From assembly GCA_038496445.1 (NCBI GenBank), contig JALMLS010000103.1, positions 62,001 to 126,000 on the forward strand: a stretch of 64,000 nt of DNA, given 5' to 3'. Positions 22,658-33,694 of this stretch are shown piece by piece (positions within the stretch are counted from its first letter, which is position 1; every line of letters starts with the position of its first letter). The notes beneath the pieces were generated by a model. It did no database searches. It worked only from the letters and a program-made list of their open reading frames with translations, and had not been told where the DNA came from. The stretch is from Trichosphaerium sp. ATCC 40318. Lineage: Eukaryota > Discosea > Flabellinia > Trichosidae. The position numbers and the translations under genes are program-made.

Positions 22658-23837
22658 TTTTTGAGTTTGAAGAGTGTCTAACACCAAAACTGTAAGGCTC
22701 GATAAAAACGTCAAAGTGAGTCTTGAACACGTGAGAATTCGCGGGTTTTTAACAAAAAAATGAACTCATTGCACTACTTATATGACGTAGGCCACGTGAT
22801 CTTGTTTTCTATCAATGTATCGTAAAGAGTATTTAGCCTTCCCAAAATCGTAGCTAGTACTGTTAACGACTCAGTCTTAAGTCGAGTCGGACCGATTTTA
22901 CAAAAAGTCGAGTTGAGTTGAGTCGGACCGTTAACAGTACTAATCGTAGCATCGTTTCCTAGAACCTTGAGGCTTGGCATAGCAACTCTATAACCAAAAG
23001 CTATTAGACTCCGTGTGTACCTTCCTAGAAATGTTGTACCACATGTATTGTCTATTTCATTCAAGTTTTGAGACAGACTGACTTTTAGCAAAAGAAATCC
23101 AGTTTCTGCCCGATCTGTCAGATCTGACAGATTTGACAGATCTTGCAAATTGTCATTTTTTAAATGTGAGCTACCTTCACGCCTGTCGAGTGAATCCACC
23201 GTTTCAAACCCACGTGATTTAACAAACCCATAGCAAAACATTTTATTTACATATTTGACGCCGCGTTTACAAAGCCTACAGCAACGCTGGTGGTTTTTTG
23301 GGAGGTTTTAACGTTATTATACTGCCCTGCTATTTGGATGCTGCCATAGCGCTTTTGTTAGCGTGGGGTAGGTGCTAGCGTAGCGCTAGCAAGTTATACA
23401 CGTACGTTGATTTTTTGAAGCAAAACATAAAGCAAACAGTGTTTGAGGCATTCATACCATGTTTGGCAGTAATGCGATAGCTTTGTAGGACATTATACCT
23501 TTTTAATTCGCTTTTAGCGCATTGAACACTTCTGTGGTTTGATCATACTGTGTACAGTTTGCGTAGGTAAAATGCTCTTCCATGGTCTGTTGAAAGTTAC
23601 ATTGAAAATTTTGCTATCACTTACCGTAAGGTACCTAAGTCATAAAATGAAGGACAACATTGTAACACAAATAGTTCACATTGTGATAGATCTACACCAT
23701 TTGGCAGAAGTGTCAGATCTTGCTAGATCTGCTAAAAGTGCTAAAAACTGACTTTCTGAAAATATTAGTAAAACTTGAATGAAACATACAATAGCATTAA
23801 AGTTACAACAAACGTCTAATTAAATCGCAACAGCATG
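22658..23837. other. repeat-rich region with one unplaced open frame
   Basis: A 155-codon minus-strand frame (22774-23241, ATG start) contains a short-period repeat (agatctgacag-like, 23108-23145) and an inverted repeat (tagtactgttaacg at 22855-22868 and its complement at 22929-22942). Sequences akin to 23040-23170 recur near 23690-23810 and 58190-58290, sharing gatctgacag and an aaaacttgaatga motif also seen near 26625. This looks like dispersed repeat-derived DNA, not a conserved gene. Confidence 0.45.
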
Positions 23838-24751
23838 TCATTTGCCAACGACTTTATTGAACACTTTGCGAATCTTTGATTTCTTTTTCCTCCTCCTTTA
23901 ATAAGCAAGATTTGTGAGAATTGCAAAGAAAAAAGTTTTTAAAAAAGATGTACGTGTATATTGGTTGTGTAGCCTCACGTTTGGCACGCACGTGTTGGTA
24001 GTGTTCGATAATAAGAGAAAATAGATTTTCTATATTCTTTCCTGTTTTGCAACTCACACTTATGAATGGTATACGCCATGCCTTTGCACGTAACATTCCT
24101 TCTTCATCAGATACTTGTCTACCAACTTCCAGATCGCATTTATTTGCAACCTATATCCACAACAATGTGAGAAATGTAATGGCTACACAATAACAAACAG
24201 CCTTTTAGCATACTAATATGAATGGCATTGAATCACTACGGAGACTTTTTATGATGTTCACGATCTTATCAAAGCTTGATCTATTTTGTACATCATACAC
24301 CAAAACAAGTATGTCGGCGTAACACCTAACATCTTAAAAAATGAAGGTAAAAACTGAAACTATTTCGCACTTTGTATCGTCAGCAGTGTCTATCACTTCC
24401 AATACATAATATAGCTCTCGTTTTTTAAGAGAAATTATAGTTCTATCCTCTGATTGCGGAATAAGTAAGTTATACCAGAGGGAAAGGAAGGATGTTAGAA
24501 CATAACTTTTCTTCAAAAAAAAATGGCTAAGGGTTTTTTCGCTAATTTTCATACCAATTGTTGGATTGTGTTTCTCCATGAACCAATCAGTTATATATTT
24601 GACAGTAATGGAAGTCTACTCCCAAAAGACTCAGTGATCGAGAAAGCTTGGAGGAAAAAAGAGAAAGAAAAACAATTTACTTACACATCCAACAGGTCCA
24701 TCTCCGAAAATGCAGCATTCGATCTAAAAAAGTACGTGAGTCAAATACCAT
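23838..24751 (-). CDS. Ras-like GTPase without P-loop lysine, copy A
   Basis: First exon is ATG alone (24749-24751), then a 25-nt intron, then exon 24685-24723. The beta1/P-loop reads IECCIFGDGPVGC; the next exon begins TS, so the GKS/T lysine is Cys. Switch I region: ITDWFMEKHNPTIG-type. The G3 motif DTAGQ is changed to DTADD. G4 is intact (ANKCDL) and G5 is SCKTGKNIENLFSLI. The C-terminal exon encodes a polybasic tail (RRKKKSKIRKVFNKVVGK) with no CAAX cysteine. One internal junction (around 24330-24360) is not resolved. Nearly identical to inverted copy C and more distant from B. GTP hydrolysis, and perhaps nucleotide binding, should be impaired. Confidence 0.75.
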
Positions 24752-25064
24752 TGTTTTGCAATAGACAAAATTAAATCACGTGGTGTACCGTTTCGCTAGA
24801 TTTCAACTTATTGGCATGTTTTTCTGATATTTTTAGACTTGGTAGCCGGTTTTTAACGTCTTTTCCGTATGTAGAACTAGAAATAGCAGTTTAGAATTAC
24901 ACAACGTTTCTACAATATCTTAGGTCAATAACCTGTTGATTTTGAGTACTTCCACCTTTAAATAAAGCGGTTAATGAGTGTTTAAGACCATTTGGTAAGA
25001 ATTTGAAGAAAATACACAAAACGAAGCTCAGAAGGCTCATTTTAATTTACTTTCGCGGCTATTA

Positions 25065-25356
25065 TTAAACAAGTACCTTATGTGGCCATTGGTGGATAAA
25101 GGCTGTCTTGATATTGTCTCCTACTCGAAAACTGTAAACAAAGCTTACACCTACAAATAGTGCCTTCAGGTTCCGATCTAAAGTGTTGGGAATAAAGCCG
25201 TTGCCATATCATGTTATCATCTGAAAACGATTGAAAAGTTTTCGAGGTGGTGCCAAGAGCTACGATATGTTGAACATCAAGGTTGCAGCATATTAATATG
25301 AGAATCTCATGTGGGAATGACACAAAAGGCGATAATCCTTCTTCTTTCCTTTCCAT
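25065..25356 (-). CDS. tiny F-box protein, copy A
   Basis: Exons 25164-25356 and 25065-25120 give 82 residues. The N-terminal F-box is clear: FVSFPHEILILICCNLDVQH, then IVALGTTSKTFQSF, then IWQRLYSQHF. The second exon continues the usual F-box tail as GDNIKTAFIHQW and ends HKVLV. The intron (43 nt) has a GC donor (GCACTA) where copy B has GTACCA. Reading straight through instead gives a 92-residue protein with a different end; the spliced form is preferred because it keeps the segment conserved in B. It sits about 300 bp upstream of Ras-like copy A in the same orientation. SCF adaptor role inferred. Confidence 0.72.
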
Positions 25357-26548
25357 GTTTTAATGAGAGAATGACCAAATGATGTTTCTGCTTGTGCAAC
25401 GTTCAGTGATTACTACAAGTTCAGAAAAAGATGGCAAGTTCCACATGTCACTAATCGTCGTTACAGATTCATGTATGGGTCTGACAGATTGTAACAGTGG
25501 ATAACTAGACGTGTGTAAGTCAGGTCTGTCCATATTAAGCTTCTCTTATAAGTCGCTATCGCGTTATCCAGGATGCGATCTGAATATCTTCATACACTGT
25601 CAGCACACCTTTGTACAATACTTTTTGTAGTTTTGTTTGCGTTTCTCAATAGAGCCATTTCATAGATAAAAAGTAGTTAACAGAAAAAAACTAGATTAGC
25701 TAAACCAAGCGTGCCAGTTGTCCACCAGAGAACAGTTCCCATGTAGATTAATGAACGTAAATAAGTTACAATATTTAAAATAGTATAATGTGTTTATCAG
25801 CCGTATAAACTCGCCTCATGAATTTTTAAATAGAAATCCTAAGCAATAAGAAACACAATTATTCTTCAGTTTGTATCCCACAAGCGAATTGTCTCGCCAA
25901 ACCTCAAAAAGAGGACTAGATAGGCAAGTGGCGGAGTACGTGATTGAAACGAAGCCACAACTACCAAAAAAGAATTAAAACATACAGAAATAGATGCTGC
26001 AAGTGTTGTTCAACCCGATATGACACGTGAGACATCACGTGATGCCAGACAATCTACAATATCTGATGATTTCAAAAAAAACTAAAACGGTTTTTTTTGA
26101 AGAGAAAGAAAAAACACATTCGTTGGTAAGTAGGCGCCAGTGAATGTAAAATTAATAACTAGAACTGTTCCGTCATACACAGAACATTATGCATTGTCGA
26201 ACTTTTTATCATTGAAGCTTGGTTCAGAAGTTGCCGCGGTGACGCTACAATGTCCAAATTGTGTATCTCCTTCGTCCAAAAACATAACCAGTTGCCATAA
26301 GGTACAGTACTTTGTTTTTATTTACAGTCTTAAATAAGGGTCCGTAGACAGTAGTGACAACTGATAGAACTGTATTTTGTAATTGTCATTGAGAGTTCCA
26401 CGTTTAGTTCCATAAGTAATTCTCTTATGAGTGCCATCTGACTTCAAAGCTACTTTTGTCTTTATGTTTCCTGTATGGTTGACAAGGCTAAAGCACAATA
26501 AAAATACACTCTAAGATACACGCAAGAGTTAGCGAAACCGTTTTATGT

Positions 26549-26676
26549 CTAACAGCACTTGTAAGTGAAATAGCAGTACTGTCTCTTCAAGTTTTCAGCC
26601 GGACTGACTTGAAGAAAATATTAGTAAAACTTGAATGACACAACAGTACTGCTATTTCACCTACAAGTGCTGTTAG
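26549..26676. repeat. inverted repeat, 34-bp arms with one mismatch
   Basis: Arms 26549-26582 and 26643-26676 are reverse complements except for one base. The 60-bp centre includes the aaaacttgaatga string shared with other repeat copies near 23080 and 23775. It could fold as a long hairpin; the form fits a miniature transposable element or small-RNA source. Confidence 0.8.
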
Positions 26677-26771
26677 AACTGTCATTTCTCTCACATTTCA
26701 GAAAACTTTTACCGCCCAAACGTGTCAGAGCAAGCCCGCTCATGTATCCAATCTCGTTGTTTACGGACCCA

Positions 26772-27011
26772 CGTTTTTTCCGAATTTAAAGAAAAAATTC
26801 GAAAAAATAGAATTCGATACAAAAACCGAATGCCTATACCCACCAATGGATCACTATATGTGAGCGAAGGTCGGGTTCTAGTTCCGAGCACAGCGAGGAC
26901 CCGACTGTAAGTGAACCAGGCGCTTTCTAGTTTAGTGGACTGCCCTAGCTATGCATCTTTCTACGAATTCTATTTTTTCGAATTTTTGTTTTCGGAAAAT
27001 TCGGAAAAAAC
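26772..27011. mobile_element. MITE-like element with about 46-bp terminal inverted repeats
   Basis: Left arm 26772-26816 and right arm 26964-27011 are reverse complements over about 46 bp with a few mismatches; they share ttttttccgaattt and attcgaaaaaatagaattcg. About 150 bp lie between them with no transposase frame. A non-autonomous DNA element is the likeliest reading. No clear target-site duplication was identified. Confidence 0.55.
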
Positions 27012-27244
27012 TATGGGTTGTTTATCCAAGTAATATTATAGCTTTCGAAGACACTCGAAATGGGTTACTGGTAGCAACAAAAACTATATAAACACTGTAC
27101 AAAGTGACAATATTGTTTTCGAAGATAATTGAAATGGGTATCAATAAATTTGATAAAATTGCCACTTAACCCACAATTAGGCTAAACAGTGCTATAATCC
27201 TAGTTTATTAGTGGCTAACCCTAAAATACATCTACTTGACGCCA

Positions 27245-28515
27245 ATGCGGACATTAAAATTAGTTACAATAGGAGATGGAGCAGTTGGTATGCAAAAACA
27301 GCTTAAAATGAACAATTCTATGTTAACTGTCACCGAAAAGGCAAGACATCCTTATTTATACGATATACAACCGGATCGTTCCCTGGCGAATACAGTACGG
27401 CTCTATTTTTACGTTTCGACGCTAATATACGCCTTAGTACCAACAGTTTTCGACAACTACAGGTAATAAAAGCTTATCAATTTGAAAAACTCTGTTTTTG
27501 TATTGAAACCATTTGCATGACGATATGTATAGCGCCAATGTGATGATGTTGGGAAAGCCAATTTCTCTAGGTATACACAAGCCTAATTAGGTTCTTTTTT
27601 CTTATCCTTCTGGGTTTTTCTCTCCCAGAGTTTCTAATATTGGTTTCCTAAGGTTTATGGGATACAGCAGGACCTGAGGATTATGATAGGCTGAGACCTT
27701 TGAGCTATCCTGTACGATGACACTTTTTCCAGAATCATTTGTTTTTCAAGCAAAAAACCTGAACGGTTGATGTTTCTCTCGCCACATCAAGGATAAAACG
27801 TGCTACTTTCACTTTTCCGTATATACAGCTTGTAAGTCATGTAATGTGCTTGGGACTGACTGCGTTTATGGTGTTGTGACCAAAACACCCGTTTATCACC
27901 TTTTTTTGTATTATAATGTTGTAGGTGTTGTTGCATTCTCATATGATTTTTTTTAGTCAACGGATGTTTTTTTAATTACTTTCAGTCTTAGCAACAGAGC
28001 TAGCTTGGAAAATGTTGCAAGAAAGGTGCCTATATAACTCATTAGCAGTTTTGTTGAAACCATTCTTTAATCTCTGTTTTTTTTCAGTGGAAACCTGAGG
28101 TGAAACACCATTGCCCTGGTGTGCCTATAATACTTGCTGGTCTCAAAATGGATTTAAGAACAAAATTAAAGGCTGATGGAAGTCCATACGACTGTATTAC
28201 AACAGAAGAAGGTCAAAAGATGACAAAAGAAATAGGAGTAAGTGTATCACATCAAAAATCTCGTTTTTGTTTTATCACCATGTGCTAAATAAATGAAGGC
28301 AAATTCATATGTAGAATGTAGTTCTATTACTGGAGAGGGTGTTACAAGTGGTACGTTGAATTGGAAAACAAGCTAACTTTGTTTTGTTTTTGTGTTTGCA
28401 TTGCTATGTACTGATGTTGACTTTAGTGTTTAACGAAAGTATTCTTGCGGGTTTAGCAGGTACTGGTTTTTTAACACTAAAATCAAAAGAAAAAGGCAAT
28501 TGTGTCGTAATGTGA
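27245..28515 (+). CDS. Rac-like Rho-family GTPase with Pro at the Gln61 position, copy 1
   Basis: Rac GTPases control actin. Splicing reconstructs the full domain: exons 27245-27287, 27341-27394, 27438-27462, a short exon near 27550-27590, then 27653 onward to 28515. Motifs: GDGAVGKTSLFIRYTTGSFP (P-loop intact), EYIPTVFDNYSANVM (switch I with Thr35), LWDTAGPEDYDRLRPLSYP (switch II, Gln61 replaced by Pro), STDVFLITFSLSNRAS, HHCPGVPIILAGLKMDLR (G4 TKxD replaced by LKMD), a Rho-insert-like segment, YVECSSITGEG and a C-terminal CAAX box CVVM. The usual polybasic stretch is weak (LKSKEKGN). Inverted paralogue at 58971-60228. Pro61 predicts very low GTP hydrolysis. Confidence 0.92.
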
Positions 28516-28783
28516 CACATTAGCCGCCTATAAAATACGAAAAATGATACCAATAAATACGCTTTTAAAAACCTTGTTGTTATATGGGTGCTTGTATTTC
28601 TAGTACATAAGATGCAACTAACCTAATTGGGATAAGCCAATCTTGTTAGATCCCTGTCGTCCATTTGGCTCCTACAACACCACAGCTTGAATAATTCTAC
28701 CAATCTAAAAAACAAACCCAGCCCAACGCCTTAATACCCTCATGATTTACAACCAAATAAGTTTATCTCATTTGCACCTGCCT
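28516..28783. other. intergenic region, no feature seen
   Basis: Downstream of Rac-like copy 1. No open frame of note. Confidence 0.35.
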
Positions 28784-29071
28784 CTAAATCTTCATCTGTT
28801 TTGTACGAGATATATTAATCTTATGTGCACCCCTTAACGTGAATCTGCTATGCATTACAAGAGTACAAGCTGATAGTGTGTATGCCTTCACACCATTTGT
28901 TATTGTATCACAATATCGCACTACCAGAGAGCAGCTCCACTTCAGTTTCGGTTCTAATGTAGATACAAAAATGTGACGTTTGGGCAAATGTCCCTGTTTG
29001 ACAATATGCACTATTAACTTGATTGGCAGCGCAACAATGTTGAAGCGCTGATCTGTGCTTCTGTATTTCAC
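28784..29071 (-). pseudogene. relic of an F-box/LRR gene
   Basis: Minus-strand frame with an F-box-like start (VALPIKLIVHIVKQ), followed by LRR debris (RYCDTITNGVKAYTLSA and TLRGAHKINISRT, compare ALSGAHKINLLGT in the intact gene at 33695-35113). Most of the repeat region is missing and there is no continuous LRR array. Adjacent to the promoter of F-box copy B. Confidence 0.65.
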
Positions 29072-29206
29072 TGTGCTCTCGAATTTTTGAGTTTGTTTTA
29101 CGGCTGTGGAACTCGAGACGTCTTTTTAGTTTTCTAAAAATACTCGAGTTTTCCGGCACCATACTACTTTCACCGTACTTGTATGTTTGGTCGTACTCAT
29201 TAAGAC

Positions 29207-29500
29207 ATGGAAAGGAAAGAAGGATTGTTGCCTTTTGTGTCATTCCCACACGAGATTCTCGTATTAATATGCTACAACCTTGATGTTCAACATATCGTAG
29301 CTCTTGGCACCACCTCGAAGGCGTTTAAATTGTTTTCAGCTGATAACATTTTGTGGCAACGGCTTTACGCCCAACGCTTTATATCAGAACCTAAAGGTAC
29401 CATTCTAGGCGTTTTAAGCCTTATTTACGTTTAAATTCGATAAGGTGACAATATCAAGAAAGCGTTTATCTACGAATGGACACATAAGGTACTTGTTTAA
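29207..29500 (+). CDS. tiny F-box protein, copy B
   Basis: Exons 29207-29396 and 29445-29500 give 81 residues. F-box: FVSFPHEILVLICYNLDVQH, IVALGTTSKAFKLF, LWQRLYAQRF; second exon GDNIKKAFIYEW and the end HKVLV. The 48-nt intron has a normal GTACCA donor and TAAG acceptor, which defines the splice also used for copies A and C. Without splicing the frame stops early in this copy, which supports the intron. Followed about 310 bp later by Ras-like copy B in the same orientation. Confidence 0.78.
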
Positions 29501-29812
29501 TAATAGCCGCGAAAGTAAACAAAACCAAGCCTTCTTAGCTTCGTTTTGTGTATTTTCTTCAAATTCTAACCAAATGGTCTTAAACACTCATTAATCGCTT
29601 TGTTTAAAGCTGGAACTACTCAAAATCAACAGGTTATTGACCTAAGATATTGTAGAAACGTTGTGTACCTCTAAACCACTATTTCTAGTTCTACATACAT
29701 AGAAAACATTAGAGACCGGCTACCAAGTCTAAAAATATCAGAAAAACATGCCAATAACTTGAAATCTAGCGAAACGGTACATCACGTGATTTATTTTGTC
29801 TATTGCAAAAAA

Positions 29813-30771
29813 ATGGTATTTGACTCACGTCCTTTTTAGATCAAATGCTGCTTTTTCGGCGATGGAGCTGTTGGATGTGTAAGTAACAACATTCTTTTCT
29901 CATCTTGGTTTTTGTTCCTTGTGAGCTTTAGCTCACTGTATTTGATTAGACTTCGATTATTGTTAAATTTCTAACGGATTGGTTCATGGATGAATACGAT
30001 CCAACAATTGGTACAAAAATTACGCCAAAAAACCTACCAGCTTTTTTAGTAAGAAAACTCTAATTTAACACATCCAACATCCATCCTCCCTTTCTCTGTT
30101 TTCGCTCACATTCTTCGCTATCAGAGGATACAATTGTGATGTCTCTAAATAAAGGAAAGCAATATACTATTTTGGAAGTGATAGACACTGCTGGGCAAGA
30201 AGAGTGCGAAATACTGTTTTCGGTACTAATTATTAAGTTTCATTTGAAGATATAGCGCAATGCGCGATCTATATATGCGTGTCAGCAAAATTTTTGTCAT
30301 TGTATATTCTATACAAAATAGAATAAGCTTTGATGATACCGTACACTTCAGAGACCAAATCTTCCGTTGTAATGATAGTAATTCAGTGCCAATCGTATTA
30401 GTATGCTACAGCTTTTGTTCACATATACCCAGTACATTTCTCACATTGTTGTGGATATAGGTTGCAAATAAATGCGATCTGGAAGTTGGTAGACAAGTAT
30501 CTGATGAAGAAGGAATGTTGCGCGCAAAGGCATGGGATGTACCATTCATAAGTGTGAGTTGCAAAACAGGAAAGAATATAGAAAATCTATTTTCTCTAAT
30601 AATCGAACACTATCAACGTGTGGTTATAGAACCAATACTCAAGTACGCCTTTGTCACAACTTATGTCACACAATCCTCATATCTTTGTGTTAAAATAGGG
30701 AGACGAAAAATAAATCAAAGCTTCTCAAAGTGTTCAATAAAGTCCTTGGTAAAAAAGATAGAAAAAAGTAG
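29813..30771 (+). CDS. Ras-like GTPase without P-loop lysine, copy B
   Basis: ATG-only exon (29813-29815), a 24-nt intron (29816-29839), exon 29840-29878 (IKCCFFGDGAVGC), then an exon from 29950 starting TSIIVKFLTDWF and ending DPTI. The next exon gives EDTIVMSLNKGKQY and VIDTAGQEEC, so switch I (PTIED) and G3 (DTAGQ) are typical Ras. AMRDLYMRVSKIFVIVYSIQ follows, then VANKCDLEVGRQVSDEEG (G4), PFISVSCKTGKN (G5) and a polybasic end (KVFNKVLGKKDRKK). The donor after the G3 exon is uncertain. Only the P-loop lysine is lost (Cys). No CAAX box, so membrane contact would be electrostatic. It is the least eroded of the three copies. Confidence 0.78.
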
Positions 30772-31229
30772 AAAGAAAGAAGGAATAAAATCAGTTTTTC
30801 TAATACACGTCACCTATTGATTTATGAGAACATCCAAGCTGTAATACAGAAAATACAAACAATTAATGGACCACTCAAAGCCTCTGACTATCAAAAAACC
30901 GCTGCCATTGTTACAGGCAAACGTTGTTATTACAAGCAATTATACAAAAAGGGGTTTGGGTTTTGGTGATCATTTTTTACATATGTCGAACATTAAATTT
31001 ATTCGTCATAGTATTCACCTTCTTCTTCATAATCACCAATAGTATCAAAGTGAGTTTAAAGAGTGTCAGAAACTATCGGGCTAGAAATATATGTCAAAGT
31101 TAGTCCATGAGCACATGAGAAATTTTCAAGTTGGTGTTGTTAAAGTTGACAGTTGTAAGCACCAAATTCGCCACAACCACCTCTAACCATAAAACTCTTA
31201 CATAGCAATTATTGAAATACAAAGGAAGA
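30772..31229. other. intergenic region with an alpha-tubulin 3' fragment
   Basis: Mirrors the layout downstream of cassette C, where the tubulin gene ends. Apart from the fragment at 30921-31048, nothing gene-like is seen. Confidence 0.5.
30921..31048 (-). pseudogene. fragment of alpha-tubulin 3' end
   Basis: About 128 bp nearly identical to 38690-38816: the tubulin 3' flank plus the last about 16 codons (30999-31048, stop included). Homology breaks within the acidic tail. Its position just after cassette B, as the real gene sits after cassette C, shows that B arose by copying a segment that ended inside tubulin. Confidence 0.9.
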
Positions 31230-32010
31230 AAAAGACATAAACAATGCATATGAGGACATATCCGAGCTTGAAGCACTACCAATTGAATTAATAGTGCATA
31301 TTCTCAAACAAGTGAGATATCCGGTCTAATCAGCTCAAACGTGCCGCTTGTTGCGAGATATTGTTCACTACCACATCGGATACAGTTTTATCTATATTAT
31401 AAGATAACAAAGCAAAGATGCTTTCTGGTAGTCCGCTACTCCAGAATACAATTATTGACATGAATTGTAGCGCAATAACAGATGAAGGTGTTGCGGCAAC
31501 ATGAGATTGATTTATCGTACACATATGTATCTGATGAAGGTTTAAAGGCATTGGCAGGTGTACACTATCAACTTGATTGGTTGTTAGATTGGACAACATT
31601 GTCAATATAAGGGAGACGCGCTTGGGAGGAAAGACGCTCAGTCTTTGGTGGCTCTAGCGTAGCCAAACGAGCAGATTTATTCTACATTTAAGAACACTCG
31701 TGTGAATTGCAAATGTGTTTGAAGGAAAAATAAAGAAATAATTTTTACAAAAAAAAGAAAAAGGATTTTAGGGAGGGTGAGGGGATGTTTTGATTGCTCG
31801 CCATTGTTGTTGTTGTTTCCTATTGTGTCCTTCGATATTGACAGTCTTGTTCAGTCCAACCAAACGCTTGATAACAGACAATGCAGGGTTAAAAGAAATT
31901 TCAGGTGTACATACTATTGGCTTGTCCAAGAAAGCAATAACAGATTACCAAGGTATTAAAGCACTGACTGGTGCACATGAAATAAGGAGACTTTTTGTAA
32001 TTAGGATACA
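31230..32010 (+). pseudogene. decayed F-box/LRR gene
   Basis: Starts with ELEALPIELIVHILKQ, then a stop, then CRLLRDIVHYHIGY, paralogous to CKQLSDIVHHHVGY in the intact gene (33695-35113). LRR pieces survive with stops and frame changes (NNRWRC-type debris near 31480) and again at 31860-32000 (LKEISGVHTIGLS, ITDYQGIKALTGAHEI). Most of the array is lost. Confidence 0.85.
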
Positions 32011-32255
32011 CGCTCGTCAAGAGTGAGTTGCTTGAGATTTACCTAATGCTGCTTCTAACCAAAGCCTGAAACTTATGGCTCGCAGCCACACTATAAACCC
32101 TGGAACGGATGCATCCAATGCGATAGTGATTGTATGGACAGACTTGAGCGTTTCAGTGGAGCATCTGTTATATCTGTGTATGCTCCACTCAGGTGATTTA
32201 TTCGCTCTACCCAAAAACGGAGTACGGTTCATTGAACAATAAAATATCTTGTAAC

Positions 32256-33056
32256 ATGTCAATGAATGCACGAAAAGCAGCAGTGTACCAAGCGAGTATT
32301 GCTGAAGAGGTTAAACGGCTTTTTACACAGAATACGATTATTTACTCATTTTAATTTCAGTCAGAGCAGTATGAGGATATGGTAGACGCTGTAGAAGCGC
32401 TAGTAGCCATAGCAAAAGAAGATGGCAAGTATTTATCTGAAAACGAGAGAAATCTTGTTTCCGTTGCCTTTTCCAATGTTGTAGGAGCGTTGAGGGCATC
32501 TTGGCGCGTAATATATGGTTTAGAGCAGTAAGATATTTGTACCTACGCATGATGTAATGTGGATATTAGGAAGGCAGATGAATCAGCAGTGTATTTAGTA
32601 AAAGAATACAGAAAGAAGCTGGAAGATAAGATCATAGAAGCAAGTAAACGCGCCATAAAAGCATATGACACTATTCTTTCAATTGAATATGTAGGCAGTG
32701 AAACTAAAGTTATCTACACATCCCTTAAAAGCAAGTACTGTCGATACATCATTGATGTTTCACGTGGTGATGATAGAGAAGAATATACACAACAAGCCAT
32801 CCAAATACTAGATGAAATTTATGATTGTATTTCACTTCTGTCACCTAGTTCTACGCTGGCTCTTTCTTTTCATTTGACACAAAGCATGAAACAATATGAA
32901 CTTGGAAATAAGAATGAAGCTATTGAGATGGCACAAAAATCTTTTGATGCTGCTATACCTGACCTTGATTACTATACTAACGAATATGAACTCAAACAAG
33001 TGACGACAATTCTTGTACAGCTGCGACAAAATATTACTGATTGGACTAGCTTATAA
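32256..33056 (+). CDS. divergent 14-3-3 protein, copy 2
   Basis: Exons 32256-32309, 32361-32527 and 32570-33056 join to 235 residues, with intron positions identical to copy 1 (14123-14926, opposite strand). The proteins are near-identical over the first 150 residues and differ in the last helices (ILDEIYDCISLLSPSSTLAL, PDLDYYTNEYELK). Ser and Leu again replace the Lys49 and Arg56 equivalents. The motif before the conserved RY is KSKYC, where copy 1 has KSKYY. The intron before exon 3 is only 42 nt. Both copies look intact; expression cannot be judged. Confidence 0.92.
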
Positions 33057-33694
33057 ATTTGGTTTTTGTTTATTCCAATAAACTGATGACAAGATTATAG
33101 TTGTGAAAAAAGCTGGGAACGTAATAGGCTTAGCAAAAACAACTCACTGTTTCAAATTGGGTTTTTTTTTTTGCTGAGCATTGTTCCACTTGACTATACA
33201 CGGATTATTTCTTTGTGCTACATAGATAAAGTGAACAAAGTTGGTAGTCAAAAGCCGCTATAACCTTCTTCTAAAGAGGGTTGTTGTATACAATTTCTAT
33301 CAAGTAACAATGAACAAACAAGCTGTGCCTGACTGTGGACATTGTATGAAACAGCATAAAACAAGAAGTATGGCAGAGCTTTTTAAAAGTGACCTTTACT
33401 GATAAATATGTTCCACTTTGTTCTGTGGGCAGAGTACAGCCTTTCAATTTAAATATGAGACAAAATACTACAGGCAAATGAATTTATTTGCTCAGAGTGT
33501 CACTGTGTTCTTATCCATGAATACCACAATTCACGTTGTATTAGTATGTGCATCAGTGACGAAAACTAGAGCGTTCAAGAATTCCATACCAAACAGAACT
33601 TCTGCAAACGTAAATTAAATAATATGAGTATTTTATGGGTGCTTACATACATTTGCATCATTGATAGGTAATGCTTTTAATTTGCAACTACATA
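33057..33694. other. convergent intergenic region, no certain gene
   Basis: Short frames at 33271-33477 (minus) and 33418-33618 (plus) overlap each other and carry no motif. Confidence 0.35.

Larger units (their letters stand above)
25357..27244. other. intergenic region: left part duplicated at 35.7-36.9 kb, right part inverted-repeat elements
   Basis: 25357 to about 26430 matches, inverted, about 35690-36943 with point differences and small indels. No confirmed gene lies inside; a minus-strand coding-like string (KSDGTHKRITYGTKRGTL, about 26400-26460) has a rough counterpart in the other copy and may be a relic exon. 26549-26676 and 26772-27011 hold two inverted-repeat structures. From about 27060 the sequence is shared, inverted, with the region upstream of the second Rac-like gene. 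Confidence 0.5.

Noticed and set aside
27395-27437. Apparent loss of the splice acceptor in Rac-like copy 1 (AACAG in copy 2, AATAT here)
   Set aside because: The acceptor CGCCTTAG a few bases downstream is present in both copies and gives the exact EYIPTVFDNY switch I, so neither copy is broken there.
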